Assembly (NCBI GenBank): GCA_944388145.1
Contig: CALXHQ010000012.1
Location: 1-63,505 of the forward strand
Length of the DNA stretch: 63,505 nucleotides
DNA from: an uncultured Gemmiger sp.
Lineage (GTDB): Bacteria; Bacillota; Clostridia; Oscillospirales; Ruminococcaceae
Direction: 5' to 3'
Positions 16,756 through 26,020 of this stretch are shown here, in pieces. Positions within the stretch are counted from its first letter, which is position 1. Each line of letters starts with the position of its first letter. Both the position numbers and the translations under genes were made by a program. A model generated the notes under the pieces. It made no database searches and had not been told where the DNA came from. It saw only the letters and a program-made list of their open reading frames with translations.

Positions 16756-19542
16756 TTAATCCTCGTAAAAATAGGTAGAAAGGTTGGGCGTGCCCTCCAG
16801 ATAGCCGACGCCGATCAGCTCGGCACAGTTTGCATCGTCCCATTGCACTGCGATACCGAGCAAGGCATCCCCACCTGCCGTGTAGATCGTGCTGCGTCTG
16901 TCATCGGTCGGCGTCGCGGTCAGGCCGGCCGCCTGGGCGGCAGCCTCCACATCCGATTTGGAGTCCCCGATTGCCGCAATCTTGGTTCCCTGATAGGAGA
17001 CCTTCGCCTCGGGGTCCACCAGGTTGGCCGAAGCGGCGCTTTCGCCGCCGACTTTGATACCGTAGCCCAGGCCGTACATCGGGTCGATGGCGTCCTGGGT
17101 AAAGTTGATCGCCACAAGCTGGATGGTGGTGCGCACATCCTTGCGCAGGTAGTAGGTGGCGCCGCTCATACCGGGCAGAAGATCGGGCCCCCTCTCCAGC
17201 GTCCAACCGTTGTCCACAAACTGCTGCACCGTGAGGGGCGCCGTGTACTCAACCCCGTCGATGGTGTAGCTGAAGCCTTCCAGGCCGTACTGCCGCATAA
17301 AGGCCATATCGCTGTATGCGGCGGGTTCGCCGGTGACGTGAGCGTTGACATCCAGCCATTTGGGAACCAGGTTGTAAACGTCAAGTGTGTAATAATTAAT
17401 ATTTCCTTCATACTCGCTGACCATCAGGTAAACATCGTCCGTGTCATACTTGAGATCGCCGAACTCATCAATTGCACTGCCCGGGTACAGGTCCAGTGCC
17501 TGGCTCAGCGAGCCGCCCATGCCGACATCTCCGCCCATTCGGAAGGTGTTGCCTATCTCGTCCAGATAATTGTCGTTCAAACTTAATTCTGTAACCCTCA
17601 GACCCGTTACTGTGCAGTCTTCCAGCGGTTGCCTTAGTTGAGTTTGGTTTTCAATGGTAACTCGAATAGAACCGTACTCGTTGATCAGGGCCGTTTGGTA
17701 AAGTTCAAGTTCCTCGCCCGGGGCCAGCTGGGTGCCCTCCAGCGACTCGTCCTCAAGCACCCAGCCCTGGTCAAGGAAGCTGCTCAGCGCGGCGGGCAGC
17801 TCCATCTGGACGCCGTTGAGGACAAACGAGCGGTAGACCTGGGTGTCCTCGCCGCCCTTCACCGTATCGGTGAGGGTAATCTCGCCGGTGATGGCGGAAA
17901 CGGCATTGCTCTCAGTGGTGCTGCCTTTATCAGAAGTGGTACTGCTGGCCGGAGCCTCACTGCTGGTACTGCTGCTGGCCGGGCTGTTGCTGACAGCGCT
18001 GCTTGTGCCGCCGGTGGGGACAGAATCCCCGCGGGGGATCAGGGCAATGGCCGCCACAATCACCAGAACCGCCGCAACGCCGCCCGCAATGATGGGCACC
18101 AGCGGCACGCCGCCCTTTTGGGGCTGTGCAGGGGCCTGCGCCTTGGCTGCCGGCCCGGACGGGGCGGCACCCGGCGCGGGCTGGCGCTGCTCGGTGCGGG
18201 TGCGCTCCTGCGGGTTGGTGGAAGCTGCCGGGCGGTTGGCCCAGGGGTCCGCCGGGGCAGGCACTGCGGCGGGCGCGGGCTGTTCCGGCTCCTGTTCCTG
18301 GGCGGGTTCCGGGGCGGACTGTTCCGCCTGGGGCGCAGCCTGCGGCACGGCCGGCTGGTTTTCCTCCGCCTTGGACGGCTGGGGGGCGGGCTGCTCCACA
18401 GCCACGGCGCCGGGGGTAGCAATCTCCACCGGCGCGTCCGCCAGCACGGTGTGGTCGGTGGGGGCATCCGCCAGCACGGTGTGGCTGCTCCCGCCGCCGG
18501 CAGCGGGGCGGCTGCCCTCCTGCGCTGTCTGGCGGTTGTCCGGGGCGATGGTGGCGTCCTCGGGGTTTTTCAGGGCCTTTTCCAGGTCGGCCAGGAACTC
18601 GTCCAGCGTCTGGTAACGGTCGGGCTGGCGGACGGCCAGCGCTTTCATAATGACATTGCTGATGGCGATGGGGCAGGCGGCCTCGGTTTCCGCGGGGGCG
18701 GGCAGCTGGTCGCGGTACATGCGCTCCATCGAGTCATCCGGCGCCACGCCCACAATGCACCGGTAAAGGGTGGCGGCCAGGGCATACACATCGGTCCAGG
18801 GGCCCTGATGTCCCTTGCTGCGGTACTGCTCCTCGGGGGCATAGCCGGGCTTGAGGATGACCGACAGGCTCTTGATGTCGGTCTTGGAAACCTCGCGGGC
18901 GGCGCCAAAGTCCAGCAGCTTGGTGCTGCCGTCGTGCATGACCATGATATTGTCCGGGCTGATATCCCGATGGATGATACCGTCGGCGTGCACATGCCGC
19001 AGCGAGCGCATCACCGGCATCAGCAGCCGGACAGCCTCGGTGGGGGAGAGGCGGCCCCGCTGGTCCAGATAGTCCTTCAGGTTGACGCCGTCCAAAAAGT
19101 CCATGATGATGTAGGCGGTGCCGTTCTCCTCACAGAAATCGCGCACGCCCACAATACCGGGCTCCTCATAGAAGCGGGCCAGGACCCGGGCCTCGCTCAA
19201 GAACTTTTCCTTGTTGCGGTTGAAGGTGTCCTGATGGGTGCCCAGGGTGGCAAACACCATCAGCGATGCATCGTGGTTGCGGTTGACATAGCCCGCCATG
19301 TAAAATTCCTTGATGGCGATCTTCAGGCCCAGGACGGTGTCGCGGCCCACATAGGTGATGCCAAAGCCGCCCTCGCCCAGCACACGTCCCACCTGATACC
19401 GCTGCTTGATCAGGGTGCCGGGCACCAGGTGATGGGGCAGCGCCACATAGTGGCCAATGTCAAATCCGCAGTGTTCACAGATGCCGTTGGGTGCCGCTGC
19501 CTCCTTGAGGCAGTTGGGGCAGAATCTCTGTCCGCTGGTCAT
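16756..19542 (-). CDS. transmembrane Ser/Thr protein kinase with N-terminal zinc ribbon
   Basis: 928 residues. Cys8/Cys11 and Cys22/Cys25 form a zinc ribbon. The kinase domain (about 45-320) has the glycine loop 'LGEGGFG', Lys in 'IAIKEFY', the catalytic loop 'HRDISPDN', 'LLDFGAA', and 'YAPEEQY'. A long Ala/Pro/Gln linker leads to a single membrane helix 'LVPIIAGGVAAVLVIVAAIA', then a Ser/Thr-rich stalk and an outer domain of about 380 residues. All kinase residues needed for activity are present. It would sense an external cue and phosphorylate cytoplasmic targets, with the FHA protein and PP2C phosphatase of the same operon as natural partners. Confidence 0.93.
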   Translation of the reverse strand: MTSGQRFCPNCLKEAAAPNGICEHCGFDIGHYVALPHHLVPGTLIKQRYQVGRVLGEGGFGITYVGRDTVLGLKIAIKEFYMAGYVNRNHDASLMVFATLGTHQDTFNRNKEKFLSEARVLARFYEEPGIVGVRDFCEENGTAYIIMDFLDGVNLKDYLDQRGRLSPTEAVRLLMPVMRSLRHVHADGIIHRDISPDNIMVMHDGSTKLLDFGAAREVSKTDIKSLSVILKPGYAPEEQYRSKGHQGPWTDVYALAATLYRCIVGVAPDDSMERMYRDQLPAPAETEAACPIAISNVIMKALAVRQPDRYQTLDEFLADLEKALKNPEDATIAPDNRQTAQEGSRPAAGGGSSHTVLADAPTDHTVLADAPVEIATPGAVAVEQPAPQPSKAEENQPAVPQAAPQAEQSAPEPAQEQEPEQPAPAAVPAPADPWANRPAASTNPQERTRTEQRQPAPGAAPSGPAAKAQAPAQPQKGGVPLVPIIAGGVAAVLVIVAAIALIPRGDSVPTGGTSSAVSNSPASSSTSSEAPASSTTSDKGSTTESNAVSAITGEITLTDTVKGGEDTQVYRSFVLNGVQMELPAALSSFLDQGWVLEDESLEGTQLAPGEELELYQTALINEYGSIRVTIENQTQLRQPLEDCTVTGLRVTELSLNDNYLDEIGNTFRMGGDVGMGGSLSQALDLYPGSAIDEFGDLKYDTDDVYLMVSEYEGNINYYTLDVYNLVPKWLDVNAHVTGEPAAYSDMAFMRQYGLEGFSYTIDGVEYTAPLTVQQFVDNGWTLERGPDLLPGMSGATYYLRKDVRTTIQLVAINFTQDAIDPMYGLGYGIKVGGESAASANLVDPEAKVSYQGTKIAAIGDSKSDVEAAAQAAGLTATPTDDRRSTIYTAGGDALLGIAVQWDDANCAELIGVGYLEGTPNLSTYFYED

Positions 19543-19579
19543 ATCTTTTCCTCCTTATTGTCTGCCATTTGCTGGCGGT

Positions 19580-20488
19580 TCAGCGTTTATCCCGGTCCAC
19601 AAACTCCAGCGCAACAATGGCTACTGCGGCATACACGGCGGTATGCACCAGCAAAAAGCCCCAGTTGGCGGCCAGGCTGCCGGCCTTGTGGTCATAGTCA
19701 GGGTTGATCTCCACCTCGTAATGTTCCTTCATCAGCTCGTCCACCTGCTCATTTGTCAGGGGCAGGCCCTCCTCCTGGACAATCGTCTGCATTCTCACGG
19801 TGGCGTTGACAAGCTCGGTGTTGGGCAGGTTGTTGTAATCGGCCGAGATGGCAGTGGCGTTAAGGCCCCACTTGCTGATGGTCGCACTGCCCACAATGCC
19901 CATCGGCCCTTCCAGCGTGAACAGCATCCCCGAGAACAGCAGCTGAAGGATCAGCACAAAGGGCATAACCGTCATGGCGGTGGTGGGGGACCGGACAATG
20001 GCCGAGATGGCCAGACCCAGCACGTCGGCCGCATAGGTGACCAGGAAATAGGTGACGAAGTATTCCAGCAGCACGCTGCCGAACAGCGGCTGCACGGCGG
20101 GATAGTTGAGCACTGCCGCGCTGATGCCCAGCAGGATGCCCGCCTGCACCAGGCAGATGCCCGCCTGGAAGATCAGGTGGCTGACCACATAGCTGGAGAT
20201 GTGCAGCCCGGCGTAATGTTCCCGCTGGATGATGGCCCGCTCCTTGCAGATGGACTGGATCGAGTTGAAGATGCCGATCCAGATACAGGCCGAGATCAGC
20301 GTGAAGCAGCCCCGGAATGTCTCGCCGGTGTAGACAAACATATTCTGCCCCAGCACAGCCGAGACCAGCGCTGAGATCACCGCGCCGAAGATCAGCACCT
20401 TCCAGCCGCATTCATTGAGAAACAGCCGCCAGTGCTTGCCAAGATAGATGCCCACCTGGGTCAGGCGGGATGCCTTTGCGTTGCTCAT
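19580..20488 (-). CDS. ABC-2 type transporter permease
   Basis: 302 residues with about six hydrophobic helices, for example 'VLIFGAVISALVSAVLGQNM' and 'YVVSHLIFQAGICLVQAGIL'. The sequence 'SICKERAIIQREHYAGLHIS' before the second helix is typical of ABCG/ABC-2 permeases. Its start overlaps the ATPase stop (ATGA on the minus strand). It should pair with the FHA-ABC ATPase to form an exporter; the substrate cannot be told. Confidence 0.9.
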   Translation of the reverse strand: MSNAKASRLTQVGIYLGKHWRLFLNECGWKVLIFGAVISALVSAVLGQNMFVYTGETFRGCFTLISACIWIGIFNSIQSICKERAIIQREHYAGLHISSYVVSHLIFQAGICLVQAGILLGISAAVLNYPAVQPLFGSVLLEYFVTYFLVTYAADVLGLAISAIVRSPTTAMTVMPFVLILQLLFSGMLFTLEGPMGIVGSATISKWGLNATAISADYNNLPNTELVNATVRMQTIVQEEGLPLTNEQVDELMKEHYEVEINPDYDHKAGSLAANWGFLLVHTAVYAAVAIVALEFVDRDKR

Positions 20489-22017
20489 ACGGTACCCCCT
20501 GCATATTCCGCATACTTTTCAATGTAATAGTCCGAAAGGCCGTCGCCGTTCTCGTCCGGGCGGTTGATCCGCTTGACGATGCCCTCCATGGTGTCGGTCT
20601 CAAAAAATTCCTTTGCCGCATCGATCGACCCATAAAAGACCAGATGGCCGCTGTTGGTTTTTGCACTTTTGGCCAGCACCACCACCTTGTCGAACAGGTG
20701 GGCCACCCGGTCGGGCGCATGGGTGATGACCATGACGATCTTGCCCTCGTCGGCAATCACGCGCAGGTTCTGCATCAGGCTGGCTGCCATGATGCCGTCC
20801 AGGCCGGAGTCCGGCTCGTCCAGAAAGAAGAGGCTGGGGTCGGCGATCAGTTCCACAGCAATGTTCAGCCGCTTTTTCTGCCCGCCGCTGAGCTTGCGCA
20901 CCATCGAGTCGCGCTCCCGGTGCAGGCCCAGCATATCCAGCACCTGCTCGATGCGCTCCCGCCGCTGGGCGGCGGTGGTGTGGGCGGGCATCTTCATCTG
21001 GGCGGCGTTGTCCAGCGTGTGGTAGACGGTATCGTCGTCCCGCAGCAGGTCCTGCTGGGGCACAAAGCCGATCTCGTACTTCATATGGGAGTATTCCTTG
21101 TACACATCCCGGCCGCCGTGGGTGATCTTGCCCCTGGCCTTCTCGTAGCCCATCACTGCGTTGAAGAAGGTGGTCTTGCCGGCGCCGGAACCGCCCAGCA
21201 CCAGCACCAGGTCGCCCGGGTCGACGGTCAGGTCGATGTTTTCCAGCAGCACCCGCTTTTTGAACAGGTTGCGCACGCTGCGCTCCTCAATGTGGATGGA
21301 CAGCTGGCTCCCGGTGAAGGCCGGCGCATTGTACAGCAGCCGGTCCCCCAAAAACAGGAACATGGTGCCCGCAATGCGCACCACATCCATGGGGTGCAGC
21401 TCGGCGGGCTGATCGATGCGCTGGTTGTTCAGATACACACCGTTGGTGCTGTCATGGTCGATGATGGACCAGCCCCGCACCCCCCGGTGGAAGGTGGCAT
21501 GCTTTTTGGACACCGCCGGGTCGGCGATCTTGATGCCCTCCCTGCTCAGGGTGGTGCGCCCGATGTGGATATCGCCGGTGGCATCGCTCAGGCTGGTGGT
21601 GGTCCAGTCCGCCTCCGTCCAGGAGGTGGAAAAGATCATCACCACCGCATCGGGGTGGGGGCTGTCCAGGCTGCGGCGGTCAATGCGGATCACATCGCCG
21701 TCCTTGAGCATGCAGGCGTCGGTGGCGGCATTTTTGCCGTAGGGCACGCCGTCCACAAAGGTGCCGTTCAAACTGCCCAGGTCCCGGTAGCAGTAGCCAT
21801 CCTCCAGCTGGAGGATCTCGCCATGCCGGCGGGAGACTATGCTGCTGGACAGCTGCAGGTCCGCCGGGCTTTGTTCCATGGCGCGGCCCAGCATCATGCC
21901 GGACTGCACATCCACCGTGCGCATCTTGCGGGTGGTGTCCCACACAAACAGTTTTGCCGGCTTGGTCTCGCCGGGTTCATACAGTACGGTTGCGCTCAAA
22001 GCTTCATTCCCCCTCAC
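20485..22017 (-). CDS. FHA-domain ABC transporter ATPase
   Basis: 510 residues. Two forkhead-associated domains precede the ATPase: the first has 'IVSRRHGEI' and 'SLNGTFVDG', the second 'AVSKKHATF' and 'STNGVYLNN'. The ABC domain shows Walker A 'GGSGAGKTT', Q-loop 'FVPQQDLL', signature 'LSGGQ', Walker B 'LFFLDEPDSGLDG' and switch His in 'VITHAPDR'. FHA domains bind phosphothreonine, so transport is probably gated by the operon's kinase and phosphatase. Overlaps both neighbours by 4 bases. Confidence 0.95.
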   Translation of the reverse strand: MRGNEALSATVLYEPGETKPAKLFVWDTTRKMRTVDVQSGMMLGRAMEQSPADLQLSSSIVSRRHGEILQLEDGYCYRDLGSLNGTFVDGVPYGKNAATDACMLKDGDVIRIDRRSLDSPHPDAVVMIFSTSWTEADWTTTSLSDATGDIHIGRTTLSREGIKIADPAVSKKHATFHRGVRGWSIIDHDSTNGVYLNNQRIDQPAELHPMDVVRIAGTMFLFLGDRLLYNAPAFTGSQLSIHIEERSVRNLFKKRVLLENIDLTVDPGDLVLVLGGSGAGKTTFFNAVMGYEKARGKITHGGRDVYKEYSHMKYEIGFVPQQDLLRDDDTVYHTLDNAAQMKMPAHTTAAQRRERIEQVLDMLGLHRERDSMVRKLSGGQKKRLNIAVELIADPSLFFLDEPDSGLDGIMAASLMQNLRVIADEGKIVMVITHAPDRVAHLFDKVVVLAKSAKTNSGHLVFYGSIDAAKEFFETDTMEGIVKRINRPDENGDGLSDYYIEKYAEYAGGTV

Positions 22018-22757
22018 TCGCCGTCGTCGATCCAGATGGTGATGGCGGTGCGGTTGTCCCGCTGCCCGCCCCGGTGGTCGTTGCGGCTGATCAGCTCCAG
22101 CATGTTCTCCATCCAGATGTCGGGGTCATTGGCTTCCTCCAGGCAGATCTGGATCTGTTCCTCGGTGATATACTCCCAAAAGCCGTCGGTGCACAGCAGC
22201 AGCTGCTGGGAGCCTTTCAGCGGGATGTCCGGTTCCAGCTCCACCTGGGATTTGGTCCAGGGGGTGCCCAGCACCCGCAGCAGTTTGCTGCGGTCCTCAT
22301 GGAAGCGGATCTCACCGTCCTTCACCTGGCCGATGGCGGACAGCATCTGAGTGACGCTGTGGTCAAAAGTCCGGCGCAGCAGGCGGCTGTTTTCGGCGTA
22401 ATAGGTGCGGGAGTCCCCCACATGGCCCCAATAAATGTTTTTGTCATCCACCAGCACCACATTCAGGGTGGTTTTCATCTGGCTTTCGCTGTGCTGCTGG
22501 TGCTGGCGGTCCAGCACCGCCTGCTGGGCCGCCCAGAACATCTGTTCCAGTTTCTGGCCTGAGGCAGCCGGCAGAATGCCGGCGTAATCGGCCACAGTGG
22601 TACAGGCCAGCTCAGCCGCCACCTCACCCAGGTCCAGGCCGCCCAGGCCGTCGGCCACCGCAAAGCAGTAGCCAAAGCGGGTGCGGCAGACCGCCAGGCG
22701 GTCCTCGTTTTGTTCCCGGTCCCCCACATCGGTGTAGGTCTTGTATCGAATCCTCAC
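22014..22757 (-). CDS. PP2C-type Ser/Thr protein phosphatase
   Basis: 247 residues. Metal-binding motifs of PP2C are visible: 'TDVGDREQNEDR' at the N-terminus, 'AVADGLGG', 'HVGDSRTYY' in the middle and 'HRGGQRDNRTAI' at the C-terminus. GTG start at 22757 with GGGGGAG upstream. First gene of a five-gene operon with FHA-ABC, permease, kinase and lipoprotein; it would remove phosphate placed by the kinase. Cytoplasmic. Confidence 0.94.
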   Translation of the reverse strand: MRIRYKTYTDVGDREQNEDRLAVCRTRFGYCFAVADGLGGLDLGEVAAELACTTVADYAGILPAASGQKLEQMFWAAQQAVLDRQHQQHSESQMKTTLNVVLVDDKNIYWGHVGDSRTYYAENSRLLRRTFDHSVTQMLSAIGQVKDGEIRFHEDRSKLLRVLGTPWTKSQVELEPDIPLKGSQQLLLCTDGFWEYITEEQIQICLEEANDPDIWMENMLELISRNDHRGGQRDNRTAITIWIDDGE

Positions 22758-22917
22758 AGCTCCCCCTTTCCCCGCCCGACGGGCGGGTCACAAAGCATGA
22801 TGTTTCCTTCCGGCGGGGCGGGCACCGCCCCGTGTTGTCAAAGCTTGCCCGGCGGCGCAGGGGTATTGCGGTGCACCGCGCAAAAGGGCAGACTTTGGCT
22901 GATTATACATATTATAA

Positions 22918-22946
22918 AGTATAAGAAACTGTTTTTGATAAGTCAA
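22918..22946 (-). promoter_or_regulatory. promoter of the phosphatase-kinase operon
   Basis: Minus strand TTGACT (22941-22946), 17-base spacer, TATACT (22918-22923). The leader to the GTG start is about 150 bases and holds no structure I recognise; the remainder of the 342-base gap also shows nothing else. Confidence 0.75.
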
Positions 22947-23099
22947 GCAACGCCTGTTGCCATTGGGAAACTTCCATGGCAATGCCCCCGGGCTCCCCCT
23001 GCGAAAGATGCGGCAATCTGTGCACAAAACAAGGCAGTTCCGCCCGGCTTATGCAAAACCGGCAGAACTGCCTGCAAAAAAAGCTGTATTTCCCGCTGG

Positions 23100-23615
23100 T
23101 CAAAAGAGCTTGGTCTTCTGGGCGGGTTTTGGGTCAAAGGGGGTAAGCTCATGGTGGCGGCGCACAAAGACCATGCGGGTGTGCTCCTCCACCTTGCCGC
23201 GGGGCTTGGTCACAGTGTAGAAGGTGCGGCTGATGTTGTAGTAGCCGCGCAGATGGCGGACCAGATACTGGGCCACCGCGGGCAGACAGTCGGTATCCTC
23301 AATGTCCTCATAGTTGTAGTCGGCGTAGAGGAAGGTGGTCTTTTCGCCGTCCACCAGCAGGCTGATGCCCGCCGCATCCAGCTGAAGCTCGTCCACCACC
23401 GACTGTTTCAGCCCGGCGGTACCGCACTCGGCGGCCAGCCGTTCCGCGCGGGCGCGCTGCTCCATCGGCACCGACTGCAGGTCCAGCTGTTCACACCCCC
23501 GCTGACCGATCTCCAGCAGAATGTCCCGCATCATACGGCTTTCCACCAGGGGGCGGATCTTTTCGCGGGCGCGGGCCTCCCCGGTTTTTGTGGTGATCTT
23601 CTGCAGCAGCCCCAT
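23100..23615 (-). CDS. hypothetical protein
   Basis: 171 residues from ATG 23615 (AGGAGG 9 bases upstream). Helical and charged at the N-terminus ('MGLLQKITTKTGEARAREKI'), then a mixed domain with 'ISLLVDGEKTTFLYADYNYE'. No membrane segment or signal peptide, and I do not recognise the family. It lies after the arg cluster but has its own extended -10 promoter, so it need not belong to arginine metabolism. Confidence 0.7.
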   Translation of the reverse strand: MGLLQKITTKTGEARAREKIRPLVESRMMRDILLEIGQRGCEQLDLQSVPMEQRARAERLAAECGTAGLKQSVVDELQLDAAGISLLVDGEKTTFLYADYNYEDIEDTDCLPAVAQYLVRHLRGYYNISRTFYTVTKPRGKVEEHTRMVFVRRHHELTPFDPKPAQKTKLF

Positions 23616-23652
23616 GGGGCGATCCCTCCTGGAATTTTTTCCTGTTTTCGTC

Positions 23653-23691
23653 AAAAAACCGGACGGTTCGGCGCCGTCCGGTTGTATTATA
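23653..23691 (-). promoter_or_regulatory. argF terminator overlapping the next promoter
   Basis: Minus strand ACCGGACGG and CCGTCCGGT (plus 23658-23682) form a 9-bp stem followed by six T: the terminator of the arg transcript. TGCTATAAT, an extended -10, is at plus 23686-23694 directly upstream, so the promoter of the hypothetical gene starts transcription in or just before the terminator stem. Confidence 0.7.
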
Positions 23692-23756
23692 GCACATCCT
23701 GCGGGGTGTCTGCCAGTCCCAAACAGCAGGTTTTTTCTGCCGCCTTTCCCGGCGGA

Positions 23757-24671
23757 TCAATACCCTGCCAGCAGAATGGCCAGCACCGCTTTTTCCACAT
23801 GCAGGCGGTTCTCGGCCTCGTCGAAGATATCGGCGGCATGGGCTTCCAGCACATCGTCGGTGATCTCCTCGCCCCGGCGGGCGGGCAGCGGGTGCTGCAC
23901 CAGGCAGCCCGGCGCAGCCAGCGCCATGCGGGCGGCGTCCAGCGTAAAGCCGGCAAAGTCCCGGCGGCGGCGCTCAGCCTCCCGCTCCATGCCCATGCTG
24001 ATCCACACATCGGTGAACAGCACCTGGGCATCTTTGGCCGCCTCGTCCGGGTCGGAGGTCAGGCGGAAGCGCCCGCCGTACCCGGCGGCAAAACGCAGCA
24101 CGTCGGCGGCGGGACGGTAGCCGCGGGGGCAGGCCACCGTGATGGACATGCCCGCCTTCAGGCAGCCGACAATCAGGCTGTTGGCCATGTTGTAGCCGTC
24201 ACCGATAAAACCGGCGCGCACCCCTTCCAGCCCGCCGAGTTTTTCCCGCACCGTCATCAGGTCGGTCAGCACCTGCAGCGGGTGGCCGTAGTCGGTCATG
24301 CCGGAGATCACCGGCACGCCGCTGTACCGGGCCAGCGCCTCCACCTCGCTCTGGCGGTAGGTGCGGTAGACCAGCGCGTCATAGTAGCGGCCCAGCACCC
24401 GGGCGGTGTCCTGGATGGGTTCGCCGCGGGCGATCTGCAGCTCGGTGGCGGCGTTCAAAAAGGTGCCAAGGCCGCCCATCTGGTAGATGCCCACCTCAAA
24501 GCTGGTGCGGGTGCGGGTGGAATTTTTGTTGAAGATCAGCGCCACCGCCTTGCCTTCCAGCAGTTTGGGGTCCTGCCCGGCCCGGTGCAGCCGCTTGAGC
24601 TCGTCGGCCACGTCCAGCACATGCAGCAGTTCCTCGGGCGAAAGGTCGCCCAGTTTCAACAGATGCTTCAT
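23757..24671 (-). CDS. argF: ornithine carbamoyltransferase
   Basis: Condenses ornithine and carbamoyl phosphate to citrulline. 304 residues from ATG 24671 (GGGAGG 8 bases upstream; the GTG at 24680 overlaps that site). Carbamoyl-phosphate motif 'STRTRTSFE' and ornithine-side 'DVWISMGME' are present. Oddly, the usual HCLP motif reads 'HPLPARRGEE', the cysteine replaced by proline as in aspartate carbamoyltransferases, and the second motif is 'SGMTDYGHPLQ' where N-G-L/M-T/S is common. SMGME and gene context still favour ArgF. Last gene of the arg cluster, 20 bases after argD. Confidence 0.9.
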   Translation of the reverse strand: MKHLLKLGDLSPEELLHVLDVADELKRLHRAGQDPKLLEGKAVALIFNKNSTRTRTSFEVGIYQMGGLGTFLNAATELQIARGEPIQDTARVLGRYYDALVYRTYRQSEVEALARYSGVPVISGMTDYGHPLQVLTDLMTVREKLGGLEGVRAGFIGDGYNMANSLIVGCLKAGMSITVACPRGYRPAADVLRFAAGYGGRFRLTSDPDEAAKDAQVLFTDVWISMGMEREAERRRRDFAGFTLDAARMALAAPGCLVQHPLPARRGEEITDDVLEAHAADIFDEAENRLHVEKAVLAILLAGY

Positions 24672-24691
24672 CAAATGCACCTCCCGGATGG

Positions 24692-25930
24692 TCAGGCGTT
24701 GGGTTCGGCAGGCTCAGCAGGCTGCATGGGCGCTTCCGGCTCCTCGGGCGGTACCTCGGCCAGGCTCTCGGCCAGAATCTGCACCGCGCGGTCCACATCG
24801 CCGGGGGTCAGGACCAGCGGCGGCAGCAGCCGCACCCGGTCCTTGGCGGTCAGCACCAGCAGGCCGTTGTGTTCGCAGCGGGTGCGCACCTCGCTGGCCT
24901 TGCGGCCGCCCTTGAGCGCGATGCCCACCATCAGGCCCAGGCCGCTGACTTCCGCCACCTCGGGCAGTTCGGCCAGCTGCCGGCGCAGCCGGGCGGCGCA
25001 GGCGTTGACATTGTCAAAAAAGGCGTCGTCCATCCGGTCCACCACCACGCAGGCGCCGGCGCAGGCCACCGGGTTGCCGCCGAAGGTGGAGCCGTGGCTG
25101 CCGGGGCCCATACATTTGGCCACCTTGTCCTCCATCAGCACGGCGCCGATGGGCAGGCCGCCGCCCAGTGCCTTGGCCAGCGTGACAATGTCCGGCGTGA
25201 TGCCGTAGTGCTGGCAGGCCAGGAAGGCGCCGGTGCGGCCGACGCCGGTCTGAACCTCGTCCACAATGAGCAGTACGTCCCGCCCGGCGCAGAGCTCCGC
25301 CACGCGGTGGACGTAGTCGGAATCCAGCGCGATGACGCCGCCCTCGCCCTGGACCAGTTCCATCATGACGGCGCAGACGGTGTTATCCTGCAAAGCGGCC
25401 TCCAGCGCGGCGGCGTCGCCGGCGGGCAGGTAGCCGAAATCCTCCGGGAAGGGGCCGAAATCCTGGTGGAACACTTCCTGGCCGGTGGCGGTCAGGGTGG
25501 CCAGCGTGCGGCCGTGGAAGGAGTTGACCAGGCTGAGGACCTTGCTGCGGCCGGGGCCGTAGGTGTCCACGCTGTATTTGCGGGCGCACTTGATGGCGCC
25601 CTCGTTGGCCTCGGCGCCGGAGTTTGCAAAGAACACCTTGTCCAGCCCGGTGCGCTTGCACAGCTTGCGGGCCAGCTTGACGCAGGGGCCGGTGTAGTAC
25701 AGGTTGGAGGTGTGCTGCAGCTGTGCAGCCTGGGCTGCCACCGCGGCGGACCATTCGGGGTCGCAGTAGCCCAGCGCGTTGACGCCGATGCCGGAGGTGA
25801 AATCCAGATATGCCCGGCCATCGGCGTCCCACACGGTCATGCCGCTGCCCCGCTCCAACACCAGCGGGCTGCGGGCGTAGGTGTGCAGGATATACTTTTT
25901 GTCGCGTTTGATGATTTTTTCGGTGTTCAT
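24692..25930 (-). CDS. argD: acetylornithine aminotransferase
   Basis: PLP enzyme converting N-acetylglutamate semialdehyde to N-acetylornithine. 412 residues from ATG 25930 (GAGGTG upstream); the open frame extends further but that part runs into the repeat at 26021-26162. 'LLIVDEVQTGVGRTGAF' holds the PLP-contacting Asp, 'VTLAKALGGGLPIGA' the Schiff-base lysine region, and 'STFGGNPVACAGA' follows. Gene order argB-argD-argF supports the call over other class-III aminotransferases. The C-terminal tail is unusually rich in Glu/Pro. Confidence 0.95.
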   Translation of the reverse strand: MNTEKIIKRDKKYILHTYARSPLVLERGSGMTVWDADGRAYLDFTSGIGVNALGYCDPEWSAAVAAQAAQLQHTSNLYYTGPCVKLARKLCKRTGLDKVFFANSGAEANEGAIKCARKYSVDTYGPGRSKVLSLVNSFHGRTLATLTATGQEVFHQDFGPFPEDFGYLPAGDAAALEAALQDNTVCAVMMELVQGEGGVIALDSDYVHRVAELCAGRDVLLIVDEVQTGVGRTGAFLACQHYGITPDIVTLAKALGGGLPIGAVLMEDKVAKCMGPGSHGSTFGGNPVACAGACVVVDRMDDAFFDNVNACAARLRRQLAELPEVAEVSGLGLMVGIALKGGRKASEVRTRCEHNGLLVLTAKDRVRLLPPLVLTPGDVDRAVQILAESLAEVPPEEPEAPMQPAEPAEPNA

Positions 25931-26020
25931 GGCGGTCACCTCGAAAGAGTAAAAGAGATTAACAAATGGCGGGGGCTTTTGTACTTTTGGATTTTGGGTT
26001 GAGCAGCGGGGTGGAGGGCT

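Noticed and set aside
15484-17586. Open frame of 700 codons antisense to the lipoprotein and kinase genes
   Set aside because: GC-rich shadow rich in Gly/Val/His/Gln with no domain; the opposite strand has recognisable proteins.
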